Positions 36,559-52,862 of a stretch of DNA of 64,000 bases are shown here, one piece after another; position 1 is the first letter of the stretch, and each line of letters begins with the position of its first letter. Source of the stretch: Castanea sativa (taxonomy: Eukaryota > Streptophyta > Magnoliopsida > Fagales > Fagaceae); contig NC_134018.1 in NCBI RefSeq assembly GCF_040712315.1, positions 14,342,835-14,406,834 of the forward strand, given 5' to 3'. A model generated the notes under the pieces. That model did no database searches, was not told the DNA's origin, and saw only the letters and a list, made by a program, of their open reading frames with translations. Made by a program: the position numbers and the translations under genes.

Positions 36559-37010
36559 ATCCAAATGTGAGTAAGTCAATGAATTTACAATATCATAGGG
36601 TAAACCTAGAGGATGAGAAGTAGCAGCTGTCTTGCAAGCATAGTCTTGAAAGTAAATAGGTGTCTTGTGAGCCCTGGTGGATTTTCTGATAGGTGGTGGT
36701 GCTACCACAGGTGGTGTAAGACTAATAGCAATGAAAGAAGCTAAATCAAGTTGGGAAGAATCAAGACTTGTAGATTCAGAGGTAGAGGAAGGAGATGTAG
36801 GGAGAGTTGTAAGTTGATTATCTAGGACTTGAAAAGATGGATCACAAATACTAAAATATTGAGTTGGAACCTCTGTAATGCCAATGGGAGTAACAAAGCC
36901 ATCTGTACAATCTTTACCAGAACAATGAGCTTCAACTTTAGAAATAAAGGTAAATCAAGATTGCATTAGTGGATAAATCAAGAAGTTTATAGTCTTTAAT
37001 TCCAAAAGGA

Positions 37011-37412
37011 TAACCCAAAAACACACATTTCCTCGCCCTTGGTGCAAACTTGGACTTGTTGTGTGAGAGAGTTGAAGCATGACACAAGCATCCAAAAACC
37101 TTCAAATGTGAATAAGTTGGAACATGACCAAAAAGTACTACAAAGGGTGTTTTGGGAGAAAAAATGAATGTTGGTACTCTATTGATTAAGTACACAGCAG
37201 TAAGGATACAATAACCCAAAAACACACATTTCCTCGCCCTTGGTGCAAACTTGGACTTGTTGTGTGAGAGAGTTGAAGCATGACACAAGCATCCAAAAAC
37301 CTTCAAATGTGAATAAGTTGGAACATGACCAAAAAGTACTTCAAAGGGTGTTTTGTGAGATAAAATGAATGTTGGTACTCTATTGATTAAGTACACAACA
37401 GTAAGGATACAA
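37011..37412 (-). repeat. 201-bp in-frame tandem duplication in copia integrase
   Basis: Two copies with a period of 201 bp (67 codons), starting at 37011 and 37212, differ at only a handful of positions. Each encodes the block from YCILT through [18 protein letters not shown] to RKCVFLG. The duplication keeps the reading frame. Confidence 0.92.
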
Positions 37413-39643
37413 TAACCCCAAAGATGCATAGGTAAATTCAATTGAAATTTAAGAGCTCTTGCTACATTCAAGATATGTTGATGCTTCCTTTCCACAACAA
37501 CATTTTGTTGGGGAGTTTCAACACAACTAAGTTGATGTAGAATACATCTTTGGGCAAAAAATTCTTTCATTATGAATTTTGTACCATTATCAATTCTAAT
37601 GGTTTTTAAAAAAAAAAAACTTTTCTTGAAAATTGAGTTTCAACCATTGTACAAAATTGCTCCAAAGTGGCTTGAGTTTAAGACTTGTAGTAAGTATACC
37701 CAAGTACACCTTGAACAATCATCCACAATAGTTAAAAAAAAACTTACAACCATTCATAGTAGAAACAGAAAAGGGACCCCACAAGTTACAATGAATCAAA
37801 TTAAAACAATTACTAGAAATATGAGTACTTTTATTAAAGGTAGCCTCTTTTGTTTGGCTAAAGGACACATATCACAATGAAACTTCTCAGTAGGATTAAA
37901 AGAGGTACATGATTGTTATTAAACAAATCCAACTTGTCATTTGACAAGTGTCCTAGTCTAGAATGCCATAAATGTGGCTGAATTTTATTAACAAAAATTG
38001 CAGCAGAGACACGTGTTGAAGTTGAATAGCTCTCTTCGAGCAGGTAAAGATCATTGCATTTCCTACCCAGACCAATTGTACTCCAGGGAGCAAGGGCCTG
38101 TATAAAGCAAAGATTTCCAAAGAAAATAAGCCAATAAAGAATGGATTTTGCTATCTAGCTAACTGAAATGAGGTCGAAATTGAATGAAGGAACACAAAGC
38201 ACATTATACAAAACAAGCTTTTCTGAAATTTGGACAGTCCCTATGTGTGTAACTAAAGCAGTTTCACCATTTGGAAGATTAACATAAGTATTTAGGGTAG
38301 CAATAATAGATGTATAATAGGAAATAGAATGGATCATATGATTTGTTGCTCCTGTATCTATTACCCAATCAGACCCACTAAAGGCTTCTGTATTGACTGT
38401 TTTTGCAGAAAAGATTGAATGTTCTAAATTGGGAGTGAAATTAGATTGAATACCTGACATGAGCAAAAGCCACATCAGAAACTACACTAGAAGTTCCTGC
38501 AACACCAATACTTGTGGTGACTGTGCTCACAGTGGTTGCATGATGTCCATCATCAAGATTACCCCCAGTATTGAGAAATACCAATAACTTCTCACATTGT
38601 GCCTTAGATATAGGACACTGATTCACTGTAGCAGGGAAATTCTCTACATTTGCTACTGCCTACTGGTTTAGAGGAGACTTGATTTGCATTGGCATTTGAT
38701 TTCCCTTTTGGCTTGTATCCTGGTGGATAGCCATGTAACTTGTAGCATTTTTCAACTGTGTGACCAGTCATGTTGTAGTGAGTACAAAAAGGCTTCTCCT
38801 TTTTGTTATTTCCTTTGTTCCAATTGGCATTTCCCTCTTAAATTAGCATACATTGCAACTGCATCAGACTGAAGTGTACCAAAACCTCCATGTCCAATGC
38901 TTTTGTGAGATTCCTCTTGAAGAACCAGTGCATAAACCTTGCTCATAGAAGGAAATGGATCAGACCTGAGAGTTTGACATCTAAGAGTCTCAAAATTCTC
39001 ATTCAATCCCATCAGAAACCTCATGACATAAGCTTTGTCATGTGAAGCACTCAACACCTTCATAGCTCCACAAGAACACTTTGGAGATGGCTCATAAGTA
39101 AGCAATTGATCCCAAAGCCTCTTGAATTTGGTATAATACTCTGTCATTGACATCTGGTTTTGAGAAATATGAGAAATTTCTCTTTGCAGATTGTAAATCT
39201 TGGGCCATTCCCTTGTGAAAAGAGATTTTGTAATTCAATCCACATCTTCCCTGCTGTTTTACAATACGTGATGTTGCTGGACACATCTATATGCATATAA
39301 TTGATCATCCACGAAAGCACCATGGTGTTACAGTTGTGTCAATCTTCATACAAAGGCGAATCCAAATTTGCTATTGGAATCTTTCCATTCACAAAGCCAA
39401 TTTTCTTCTTCGCAGTAAGAGTAAGAACCATTGCTTTGGACCATGAGTGATAATTCTTCATTCCAAGCAATGGTTGAGTAACCAAAATGTTGCTTGGATT
39501 TTCACTCGAATTGAGAAAATAGGGATTGGGAGGATTAGGAGTAGTGGAATCATTGCTAAGGTTCAAACTAGATCGTGAAGGCTGAGCTGAATTGGATCAG
39601 ATGGATTGGCTGACTCAGTGGACGCAACTGAAGAAGATTCAAT

Positions 39644-39655
39644 ACTCTGATACCA
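39644..39655 (-). other. primer binding site of the copia element (tRNA-Met type)
   Basis: The minus strand reads TGGTATCAGAGT directly after the LTR end. It matches the complement of the 3' end of plant initiator tRNA-Met used by most copia elements. Confidence 0.85.
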
Positions 39656-40121
39656 TGTAAAATTCTAGAAGACTCTGTCTTTAATTAAAGTTGTGATTCT
39701 CATTGAAAAACAATGAAAAGAGAGTGCAAATCAATATATTATACATCGCCACTACTCCTATATATACATGATGTAAGTAAGCTAAAACAGTTTAACTAAC
39801 TCCCTATTTTGGAGGGAGAAATAGTTATGAAGCTAAATCTATTCTAATATTACACGTGTACTTATATCATAACTAATTTCTAACTCTGATACAATCTAGC
39901 TTCACTACTCGAAGTCAATGCATAAAATCCTCATGAAATGACACTGCTTCAATTGTTTCTAACAACTTTGCACTTGCTAAGACTAATTCTGTAGTGTCCA
40001 TTTGATCACTACATTTCCTTGTTCTAGTAGCTGCACTAGCCTCTTGATTACTCTTTCCATTTCCAATTGCAACACCCCGTTGTACCTTATATTGTTGTAA
40101 TCTTTGTTCCTCATTTATAAA
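39656..40121 (-). mobile_element. 5' LTR of the copia element, about 466 bp
   Basis: Its inner edge is fixed by the primer site. On the minus strand it ends TCTAGAATTTTACA. A TATATATAGGAG promoter motif lies near 39760-39773. The outer edge is set by alignment with 29981-30095 and is slightly uncertain. No target duplication remains. Confidence 0.8.
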
Positions 40122-40789
40122 AAATCATCCTCTTGACTTTTTTATCAGAGGCTTATCGGTTGGCACCACACTGATGACCTAAGCAAAGAGAAATTCCTTT
40201 GTTATTGTTTTGCAAGTCTCGGACTTATTGTCATCGGAATCCATCTGGACAGACCTATCAATTGACGAATTTAGCTTTATCAAGTACCAATGCTTTTGAA
40301 ATTGGACCCCGCCATTATCTCAAGATAGAGTTTGGCTGTTCCTGTCTGTAGCATGAGAACACTTTCCTTCTTTGCACAAGATGGGAAAGATGGTAAGCCT
40401 CGTAAAAAGCTTGGTCATCCTCTCCCTAACTAGTTGTTGCCTGGTGACGAGAGAAATCACATTCTAAGGCTTTGATACCTGTGACCAAATTGCTTAGGGT
40501 CAAAATGCGAGTCCTAGAAATAGTTACTCAACTGATAGCATTTTACCCTCTATATTTGAGGGTTTTGTATTAGCTATGGACTCGTCACTTAATTTAATTG
40601 AAAGGAAAAATTAAGAAAATCTAAAACATATATATCACTCAATTTTTACTGTCTTTGAAGAAGACTTCTCCAACCAAATTAGACTAGAACATCTCAAACA
40701 TATAATGCTGGATAATGCATAATTTCCTCTTTCCCTATCTAACTATCATAGAGTCTAAATGCAAAATTTCAAAATAAAATAAGAATTAC

Positions 40790-41490
40790 ATAGAAAACTC
40801 CTCAATGGAGGCCTTCATGGTTAGCTTCTAAATATTCCAAAGCACGAGCAACAACAAACTTTGCTAGGATAGGAGGATCAGGATGTGGCGCACTGTGGCA
40901 GTCTTCATCACACTTGCTCCAAATCATCCAGCTAGTTGTGAAGAATTAATTTACTATTGGTCTACCACATCCACAAAGGATAAATTCGAGCAATGGGCCA
41001 AGAAATCTTTCAAGCATGTGGATTTCCATACTTCTTCAGCACATAGTAGTACAGGGTTTGTTGACCATTCCACACCCCATCCCCACAACATTTGCGCTCA
41101 GCATCATATAAAACTTTCCTCTGGGTTAGATTAACTTCAGTAGGCAAGATGTGTTTACAAGCTCACCAAATGAAGATTTTGATTTTATTACAAACCTTGG
41201 CAGACTAAATTGATTTCTAGATTTTATTGCTTTGTGAATGCTTGGATGATTGACCATGAGAAAAACTCAGTTGTTGGTCCTGGTTCATCTTGTCCGTGCT
41301 TTTAACCAAAAAATTAACTATGCTTGTGTATGCCCTTATTGGATGTCTTGATCCATCAAAAATACTCGCCATGATCTTGTATTTGGATCAGTGAGGTTCT
41401 CAATTGTTTCCAGTGTTGACACTGTTGAGCATGGGGACACCACCATAAAAGATGATGGGGTTGGGAGCCATTGGTCTTGCCAAATTTGAA
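40790..41490 (-). pseudogene. LINE ORF2 C-terminal remnant (zf-RVT region)
   Basis: Minus-strand translation in shifting frames gives IWQDQWLPTPSSF at about 41480, KIFIWCACKHILPTEVNL at about 41180 and ARALEYLEANHEG at about 40810. These are hallmarks of the zinc-binding domain and tail that follow the reverse transcriptase in plant L1-type LINEs. Several stops and frameshifts show it is dead. Confidence 0.65.
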
Positions 41491-43189
41491 TCCTAATTCA
41501 AATGAATATATTCATTTCTTTTTCTTAGAAATCCTTACAAGTCAGTTTTTTAATGTTCAACATCAAATGTGCTCTTGCCTTGTTATCAAAAAAGAAAAAA
41601 AAAGTACCCCTTCCTTTTGAGAAATATTTTATAAAATAATTAGCCAATAAAAAAATCGTTTAACCTTTTATGCATTTAAGACTTTTATCTTTTCTAAAAA
41701 TGATGGTGTTCTGAATTGATCACCAAATGGAAGTAAAGCTGTTGAAAATCAATCACCAAATGGAATTAGCAAAGTGATTTTAGGGTCCTTGTCTCATCCT
41801 TTAGTGAGTGTTTGGTTGCAAAATGGGGGTGTTTTTAACTGTATAGATTAATCAAAATATAATGGAGAAATGTGTGAGAAAGATATGGGATGAGATATAA
41901 ATTTTTTTTTTGTAACAACAATTTGAGCTAATGGAGTATAATATTTTAGAATAAATTTTGTACAACAAAATTGTGAACAAGTTTTATTTTATTTTATGAA
42001 AATATAGCAACAGATAACTTAAAAATACTTTGTAACAACTGGTTTTTTTTTTTTTTTTTTTTTTGGGCGTTTCTCTCAAAAGGGCACATTTTAGGGTATA
42101 TGCCCCTTCAAAGCAGATTGATATTGGCATGGAAAAACTTTCAATTATTCAAGAGGATACTGCTTTCTTCATGGGCCCTTTTGTCCTACAAATAAAGTTA
42201 ACTAGCTTTTCATACCATGATGAGGAAAGGATAGGTTTCCCTTAGACTATTATGAGAAACCTCCATCTCACCATTATTATCCTTCATAATTCATAGATGA
42301 GGCCCACTTAAGACATAAAATGAAACATTGGCTTTTGCTTTACGAATCCTATACACTGTCTTCTTCTCCATAATGTTCAATCCTATTGCCTTGTTCAGAA
42401 AGTTATAAACAAAATCTTCATCATTAGGAGAAAAAAAGAAGAAGATGGATTTCGTTACGGAAAATAGTAAAGGTACTACTAATTTTACTATATAAACTTA
42501 CAAATTGATATGGTAATGAATTTAGTTAGTAGGCTTCGACAACTTTATAATTGAATATTTGAATTGACTTTTTTTTATGGTTAGTAACACATTAGTTTGT
42601 AAGCTCAATATAGTAAAACTTGTAGTATCTACATAATTACCTTTTTTATTATATTCACCTCAAAAGGCTGGCTTTGCCAGGTGGCATCATAGGGCCCGTG
42701 TCCACTCTAGCCACGTGGTGGTACCACAGCTCTCTGATCAGCTTGGCCACCACTTTTGCCAGCATGCGTTCAATTTTCACTTAAACTTGACTGGAAAAAC
42801 AATAATTTTGCTGCTACATCTCAAATCGGTATGCACTCATTGAAACAAAGATAATGAAACGTGACAAGTCTTGTACTGCAACATATATTTTACTTATAGC
42901 TCTCATCTAAAAAAGTTCAAAATTGTGGTTTTAATTTTCTAATTTTAAAATTTTACTAAAAAAATAGTTTTAAGTTTGATAGTAAAGAATGAAAAATTTA
43001 ACATGCACAATAAGCATATAATTTAACATTATAATTCTAAAAAATTCGAGGATTGTAGCATTTCCCAATTCTATCCCTCACATTTTTTGAGCTCAATTCT
43101 AGCTTGTGCAAACAGGACTTATCTCACATATGTATTAGGAGACATAAAGTTAATGATAAAAAGCATGAGACGCATTGATTATAGGATGC
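41491..43189. other. gene-free AT-rich DNA
   Basis: There is no supportable gene. A poly(T) run of about 22 bases lies at 42043-42064. Short frames have no domains. Confidence 0.5.
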
Positions 43190-43450
43190 TCATCAAGGCT
43201 CTTTACAGTGTGACAATTACATCATTGGTTGAAGATGATTCATGCTCCATGAAGAAATTACCTCAAGTTAATCTTTTTCTCGTAATTATAGATAACATGT
43301 TTGCCTATATCCAGAATGCTATTGCACACATGAAATACTAATGTGGATGCAGTAGTAGTACAACACAAATCTGATATAGTGGAGAACGCATTGCATGAAG
43401 TCATGGACCAACAAGCTAGTTCCAAAAGCTCTGTCTTCTTTCCACAAAAT
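43190..43450 (-). pseudogene. decayed last exon of a G-type lectin receptor kinase
   Basis: The plus-strand sequence follows exon 7 of the intact kinase (48838-49143) block by block: TCATTGGTTGAAGATRATT, TGCTRTTGCACACATRA, ATGGATGCAG, ATAGTG and CAATTAGTTCCAAA-like words come in the same order. Stops, indels and substitutions remove the frame. It corresponds to the kinase C-lobe end and tail. No other exons are recognisable nearby. Confidence 0.7.
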
Positions 43451-44367
43451 CCATTTCTGAAAAATAGGAAACCTCATTTGTTTATCACAACTCTTGCATA
43501 TCAAATAAGCAAGTTAAATCTACCAAACCCCCCACTTTTTTTTTTCTTCCCATTTTGATCGTACAACTCCCAATTAGATTCAATTAATCCAATAAACTTG
43601 TATAACCTGGGTAAGACATATATACCAAGTGTGTATATGACTAGCTTTTTTCAGGTCCTAAATGCAACATCTCAGAGCCAGGCATAGTCCATCACCAATT
43701 AGAATAGAGATTCGAGACTCAGTACAAAGCAGGAGAAGGAATTGTCACTAGTGAGTGGTGACTAATACTAGAATTAATCATGAAAAATGTGATACCACAA
43801 ATATATGTTGTAAAGTTGTAATGGCCACTCACTGCCAATATATGCCATATATATGAGCTTCCACATCGACCCCATTATTGGAACATCATTTTCTAGTCTT
43901 AAAAAATTGCTGACCAATGACCATTCTGCTAGACTGGCAGTTGATTGATAGTGAATGAGATTGCGACAAGAGATTTTTTTTTTTCTTCTTCCTTTCGGTC
44001 CAAAATGTAGAACTAGTGGGATTGCCATTTAAGTTTTTTTCTTTCAACCATTAGGGCTTGGGCGATCAATTTCATTCCTGTGTTGTTAGTTGTTGGGCAC
44101 TACACGTGTAGACCTCATCCAAATTTAACGAAGAGTAACACACCTTACTACATAAACTATACACAATTTAATAAAGTTACAATTTCAATTCAAAAATTAA
44201 AATGAACATACAATGTGCATAATAGACAATGCGTAATAAATATTGTTCTTTATTGAATTCAACAAAATAGACAAATAAGAATAATAATATTGATATATAT
44301 GTACGTGTTAATATCATATTATATTATGCATTACCTGATATAAATTTTATTATACCACTATAATCAA

Positions 44368-46396
44368 TCAATATATATATAAAAGCAGAGACCTCATGCG
44401 AGAGTGCATGAGGTTCTGCCATGTGGCGCTCTATATGAGTTTTTTGCAATTCTCTTTATTATGAAACGATTTTTTCCAACCTCAAAAATTAAAACAATGC
44501 AGCTTTTGTGTTTAGCACTTATTGCTTCATCAAAAATCAATTCACTTCTTCCTCTCTTCTAACTCTTCACTTCTTTCCATTACAAAAAAAAAAAAAAGGA
44601 CTCTTCACTTCTTCCGGACAAAAAAAAAAAATTTCACTTCCCCATTCAAATTTAAATGCACACTATGGATAAGCACCTGGCAAAGTGAGACCAAGCTTTG
44701 CACTATTACACATTTACAATAATATTATACTTTCCAAGTAATTTCTGATTAAATCAAACCCATCTTTAAATTTTTTAAATTTCACTCATTCTCTATCTTA
44801 ACTCTTTAGTTCTTTCTCTGTCTCTTAACTCTTCACTTCTTCTAGCAAAAGCAAAAACAAGAAACTCTTTCACTTCCCCTTTCAATTAAATGCACACTAC
44901 GTACCTGTTTCTTTTGAAAATTATATATTGATGATGGATCAACGATTCCTCTATGAGTTCATGGACAAAAGCTCCTTTCTTAGTGTTTGTAAATAAATAT
45001 TGCCAACTCTCTCTCTCTTTATTTCTTTCTTTCAATTTTTTTATCAAAATTTTATTTGGGATATTGAGTTTGCAGTTTGCAATGTTTGAGGGAAGACAGA
45101 CTCAGGGAGATTGAAGCTTCAACTTTACCTATTTTGAACTGTTTACTGGTTAAGATTTTTACTGAGCCACCCCGTTTTTGTAATTTATGATTTGTCTTTT
45201 GGTGAGTGATTTAAATATGTTACATGAGGATGTGATTAAGAAAATTGGGTACTATTTATACCCTAAGGCAAAGACAGGTTGAGTAAATAATCTGGTTTTG
45301 TTGGGCAGGTTGAAAGATCAAGGAGGAAAAAGCTTAATCAATAAATCAAGCTCCTCCATGCCACATGTAGTCGGAGCACAAACTCATGTATCTATTTGGA
45401 TTGGGTCACATTCAAAGCGCCAATGGAGGCAAAACTTTTGTGGGATTTGAAGTGCAAAGAGCCCAAGAGTAATTACATATTTTATTTTGAATCCATAGTG
45501 TTTGATAAAATGCTTGACAGAAAATTTATAATTTTTATTTGGTTGTATGATGTAGCAGCCTATATAGTTGCCATGAGTGAAACAAATTAAATTAGCTACG
45601 GGTAAGAAAGTTGTTATTATTTTTAGGTGAATAATTTTCTTTTACTTATTGAGGGGTTAAGTATTATTTGGTAGCAAAGTTTTAAAATAATCTCCACAAT
45701 CTACACATATTCTATGTCCTACTAAATGATAGAAACTCAATTGTTAAAAATAAGAACAAAGAAAGAAACAATAGAATTGCAAAGGTATAAATTAAGAACT
45801 AAGTGGGCAGAAAAAATGATGTGGTGTCTCCATTATTTGAAGGTTAGCCTAGAATCTATATAAACTCAAAAGGGTATAAAAGAATCGTTAAATATATTAT
45901 ACCGGTACACCTTTGTTAAAAAATTGTTAAATATGTTGAATCATGTCTACCTCAACCATCATTGAAACTACTTGCTTTATTTATTTATTGGTCAAGTATC
46001 ATGTATGGCTGTTTGCAAGAGCCTTGACAATATCAAAGTGTGTTTGTTGCTTTGCCTAGATATGAATCACTATGCAACCTTAGTACTGCTATAGTTAAAA
46101 TATTGTTGAAGATGCTTCATAAGATCAACACCTTAGTTAGTCATTTCGTATGACAAGGGATAGGTTGAAGGAGTTTGATATGCATAATGTATGCTTGCAA
46201 TTAATTGGTTTACAATCAACTAATGGTATGCAACAAAATATGCCTACATGCTCCGAAGTTTCTACTATAATTGTAGGTGATTTTAGCAATGAAAGTATTC
46301 ACCATTTATGCTATAATATATGTAAAAAAAATTTCAAAAACTATTTTACACAAAAGCTTATAGCATTATCCGCGCAATGCGCGGGCAATCTTCTAG
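44368..46396 (+). mobile_element. Helitron, about 2.03 kb, non-autonomous
   Basis: The 5' end reads TCAATATATATATAAAAGC after an A. The 3' end has a hairpin with stem CCGCGC/GCGCGG and loop AAT at 46370-46384, then eight bases and the terminal CTAG (46393-46396) followed by T. These are the standard Helitron signatures, with insertion between A and T and no duplication. The frame at 46150-46413 contains PTCSEVSTIIVGDF, like a block of the Helitron Rep/helicase protein, so the element derives from an autonomous one. The exact 5' TC could be 44364. Confidence 0.82.
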
Positions 46397-46529
46397 TTAC
46401 ATTAATTGGATGACCCCTCATTTTTTTTTTTAAACTTTAATATTTTTTCCTTGTGCCATGTGGCGCACACTAGAAGTACATTAATGTATTCGTTCTATAA
46501 AACTCTATTTCTAAAAGAGAAATATTATG

Positions 46530-47284
46530 TGTGTGGGGCAAAAGGATCCTGATGGGAACGTGGGCCTTTTGGGCCTTGTTAAGGGAGGCCGACCTGACCC
46601 TGGGGTTAGAGATTGTTGGTGTTATGGGTCGGCCTATACGCCGAGGATCCGAGGATCCAGCCGAGGATGGTTTTCCCCTCGGACTGACATTAAAGAGCCT
46701 GAGACTTCATGGTAAAGGTTAGGGAATGACACGGTCAAGACCAATGGTTAAAGGGAGAGAACCCTTGAATGTCCTAGAAGCGCCGATGTTGGAAGAATAT
46801 CAGAGGTAAAGGCTGCTACCTCCACATTAAAGACCCTGCACCTACCACCCTGGCCGCATTAATGAGGAAGTGACACTTAAACAGTGGAAGGGAAACTTCT
46901 AGTTACTATTCAAAGGCACTAAGAAAAGAAATATCTAGGCTAAGGGGGGAATTGGGGGCAACACGTGGATAAAGTATTAAAAATAGGAGTATTTAAGGAG
47001 GGACCTAGGACAGAAACGGGACGGAACTTTTTGTAACCTAAAAAGAAAAAGAAAAAGAGAGAGAGATATATAAGATAAGAACAGCTCTCGGCTTACGTCC
47101 GAGGAGGCCTATTTACATTACTCATTTTTGTTTCCAAGTACTTGCGATCTTTAGTTTGTCATTTCATCCTCATACACTTCTAACCTGGGTTTCCAGCCCA
47201 CATTCTACAAATTCATATTGTTTAAGGCTCATTGGGCCTGAGCCCATAGCTGTTCTTGGGTCCAGGTGCAATTGTGCTCTTACA
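46530..47284 (+). mobile_element. solo LTR, 755 bp, 5-bp TSD
   Basis: It begins TGTGTGGGGC and ends TGCTCTTACA, with TTATG on both sides (46525-46529 and 47285-47289). It contains TTTAAGGAGGG and a purine-rich leader, and it shares the general layout and CCGAGGA words with the LTR at 25091. There is no internal sequence, so it is a solo LTR. Confidence 0.87.
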
Positions 47285-47289
47285 TTATG

Positions 47290-48837
47290 TTTGTAATATT
47301 TGCATAATAATTTAACAACAAAACTTTTTTTTTTTTTAGGAGAATTTCACAGCAAAACTTAGCTGCCTAGTTGTTACTTGTGTATAAAAAAAGTGATTTT
47401 TTTTTTTTTTGATACGAAAAAAGTGATTTTAGTAGTGGACCAAGATTATAATCAATATGAGCTTACCATCTAGAATTTGTAGTAAAATTGTTGTAAAAAT
47501 GTTATTGACATAACAAATATTACCGGTCCAATAAAATTCTCTTTCCATAATTATTTTTAATAATAAAAGCAGTGCCATATATGTCATGCTCGCGCTATGT
47601 GGATCAATATAAGTGTGACTAATAATAATAATAATAATAACAATAACAATTTTGTCCTAAATACATGGATGTGTTAGGCAACATTTGAAAATTTAGAAGA
47701 AAATATGATAATTGTCCTAAGAATAGGAAGGTATTTTATTATTTTTCGTTTGAAAATGCTATCAAAATAATACTATAAAGGATATTTATCTTCACTTTGG
47801 TTCACAAATTGCCATCACATCACCCTTGGTCATCAGTTGTTAAAGACCAGGGCGAGCACTAGCCAGTAGCCACAAAATGCCGCTTCACATTCGCTTGGGG
47901 GTTTGTTACTTACTTTCGTTAAGTCTTTATAGCAAGTTAAGTGTCTTGTCAAAAAAAAAAAATTAAGTGGTCGTTGGTTAACACAATTTGGCAAACACTA
48001 ACACATAAAATTCTATTTATTTACTAGGTTAACAACCTAGACGCCTCTTATTTCTAATAGGAGACTTGCACTTCAATGTGACTTGCTTGCCATTAAAGTG
48101 GGCTGGAGTCGCAACAACAACCTTTGCTAATCAAGGCCCAAATTGATAAGAACAAAAAAATGTAGGGGAGGCGCATATTAATTCAAGACCCAAATCCAAA
48201 ATTGACCTCTGCCAATCCGATGAAGATGCATGTGTCGAGACTCGAGAGTCAAGACCATCTCCTTCTCGATGCTATTGAGGTCCTTGCCCATGGACCATGG
48301 ACCTGGGCCCAATGACCTTGTTGTTCTTCGACATTATTTGAATGAAATTTAGATAAGAATCTATTGGTGAAGCTCTTAATGAGAAGGTTGATTGTGCAGT
48401 CCATGGAAGAGCAAGGGCATAAGCATATTGGTAACAGTTACGTGAGTGAGTTGTTGATTCCATCATGTCATTTTGTACGAAAGATATTTACTTTAACGGA
48501 TGTCATGTTATAGACTTAACCCAACAATATTTGTTTTTCTAGCAACATCAATTTACAGTAGTGAAAGGAAAGACAGAAGAATTTTTTGATTCACAATTTT
48601 AATTCTCCTTAAAACTACTTATTTCTTCACTAACAATTGGTCCTGGTAGCTTAGACGTGGCTTCGATTCATTTGTTATTTGAGAAGAATTCAAATTTCTT
48701 AACTTGTGCAAAATGAATCATAAAATTCTAGTGTCAAAGAAGATTGACATAACATACTCGAGTATTGGAATACTAGCATACTAAGTTAATAAAAATATAG
48801 TGAACAATATTGTTGACACATATAATAGAATGATTCT
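47290..48837. other. intergenic and 3' flank of the receptor kinase
   Basis: I see no gene. There is a small ATA/ATAACA repeat at about 47622-47650, and a sequence at 47570-47620 (AATAAAAGCAGTGCC) that resembles a degraded Helitron start. The 3' UTR of the kinase lies just left of 48838. Confidence 0.5.
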
Positions 48838-52533
<3,696 letters not shown>

Positions 52534-52737
52534 TGCTCTCTCTTATCTTTGATGTTAAGTTAAACTAAGCCAATTTGGAGCCATGTTGAGCAATTGGAAT
52601 GGAGTTCAGCATACTATGAATCACTTTGATGCCGACAAAAAAAGGCTTGTAGTATGAGCCAATGAGAATTCTATATTTGTGAATAAGTTAATAGTATTTC
52701 ATGTATCAAGTCCAGGTGTCCTATGTTTTATTGATAG

Positions 52738-52862
52738 GGTGAAGTTTAGGTCCGTGCATCCAGTGCACTAGGCTCGTTGAGAGGGTGATATGTGTCCAAT
52801 ATCAACGGGTGTCCTTATATCAACGGGTTTAGTGCAACTGGTCACTAGACCCAAATTTGACC
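52738..52862. mobile_element. small foldback element upstream of the receptor kinase
   Basis: AAGTTTAGGTCCGTGCATCCAGTGCACTAG-like words at the left pair with AACTGGTCACTAGACCCAAATTTGACC at the right. It lies about 205 bp upstream of the kinase start codon, so it may sit in the promoter. Its ends are approximate. Confidence 0.5.

Larger units (their letters stand above)
30096..39655 (-). pseudogene. Ty1/copia polyprotein, broken into fragments
   Basis: Seen, in minus-strand order: a gag N-terminus with LLGMKNYHSWSKAM (39566-39339); more gag with frame breaks (39286-38806); a CCHC-type knuckle with KCYKLHGYPPGYKPKG (about 38740-38690); protease DTGATNHM (about 38370); integrase with TPQQN and ERKHQH (37570-36938); RT start with [13 protein letters not shown] (36193-36050); RT centre with [11 protein letters not shown] and FIDDM (31340-30955); and RNase H with DADWAG, SSVEAEY and CDNQAAL (30788-30210). 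Known: gag-PR-IN-RT-RH is the Ty1/copia order. Stops and frameshifts separate the fragments, so the element is dead. Two later insertions (31351-36041 and 36384-36558) interrupt it. The RT box reads FIDD rather than YVDD. Confidence 0.92.

Noticed and set aside
46527..46722. Two overlapping frames of about 62 residues
   Set aside because: They lie inside the solo LTR at 46530 and overlap each other in different frames without homology cues.
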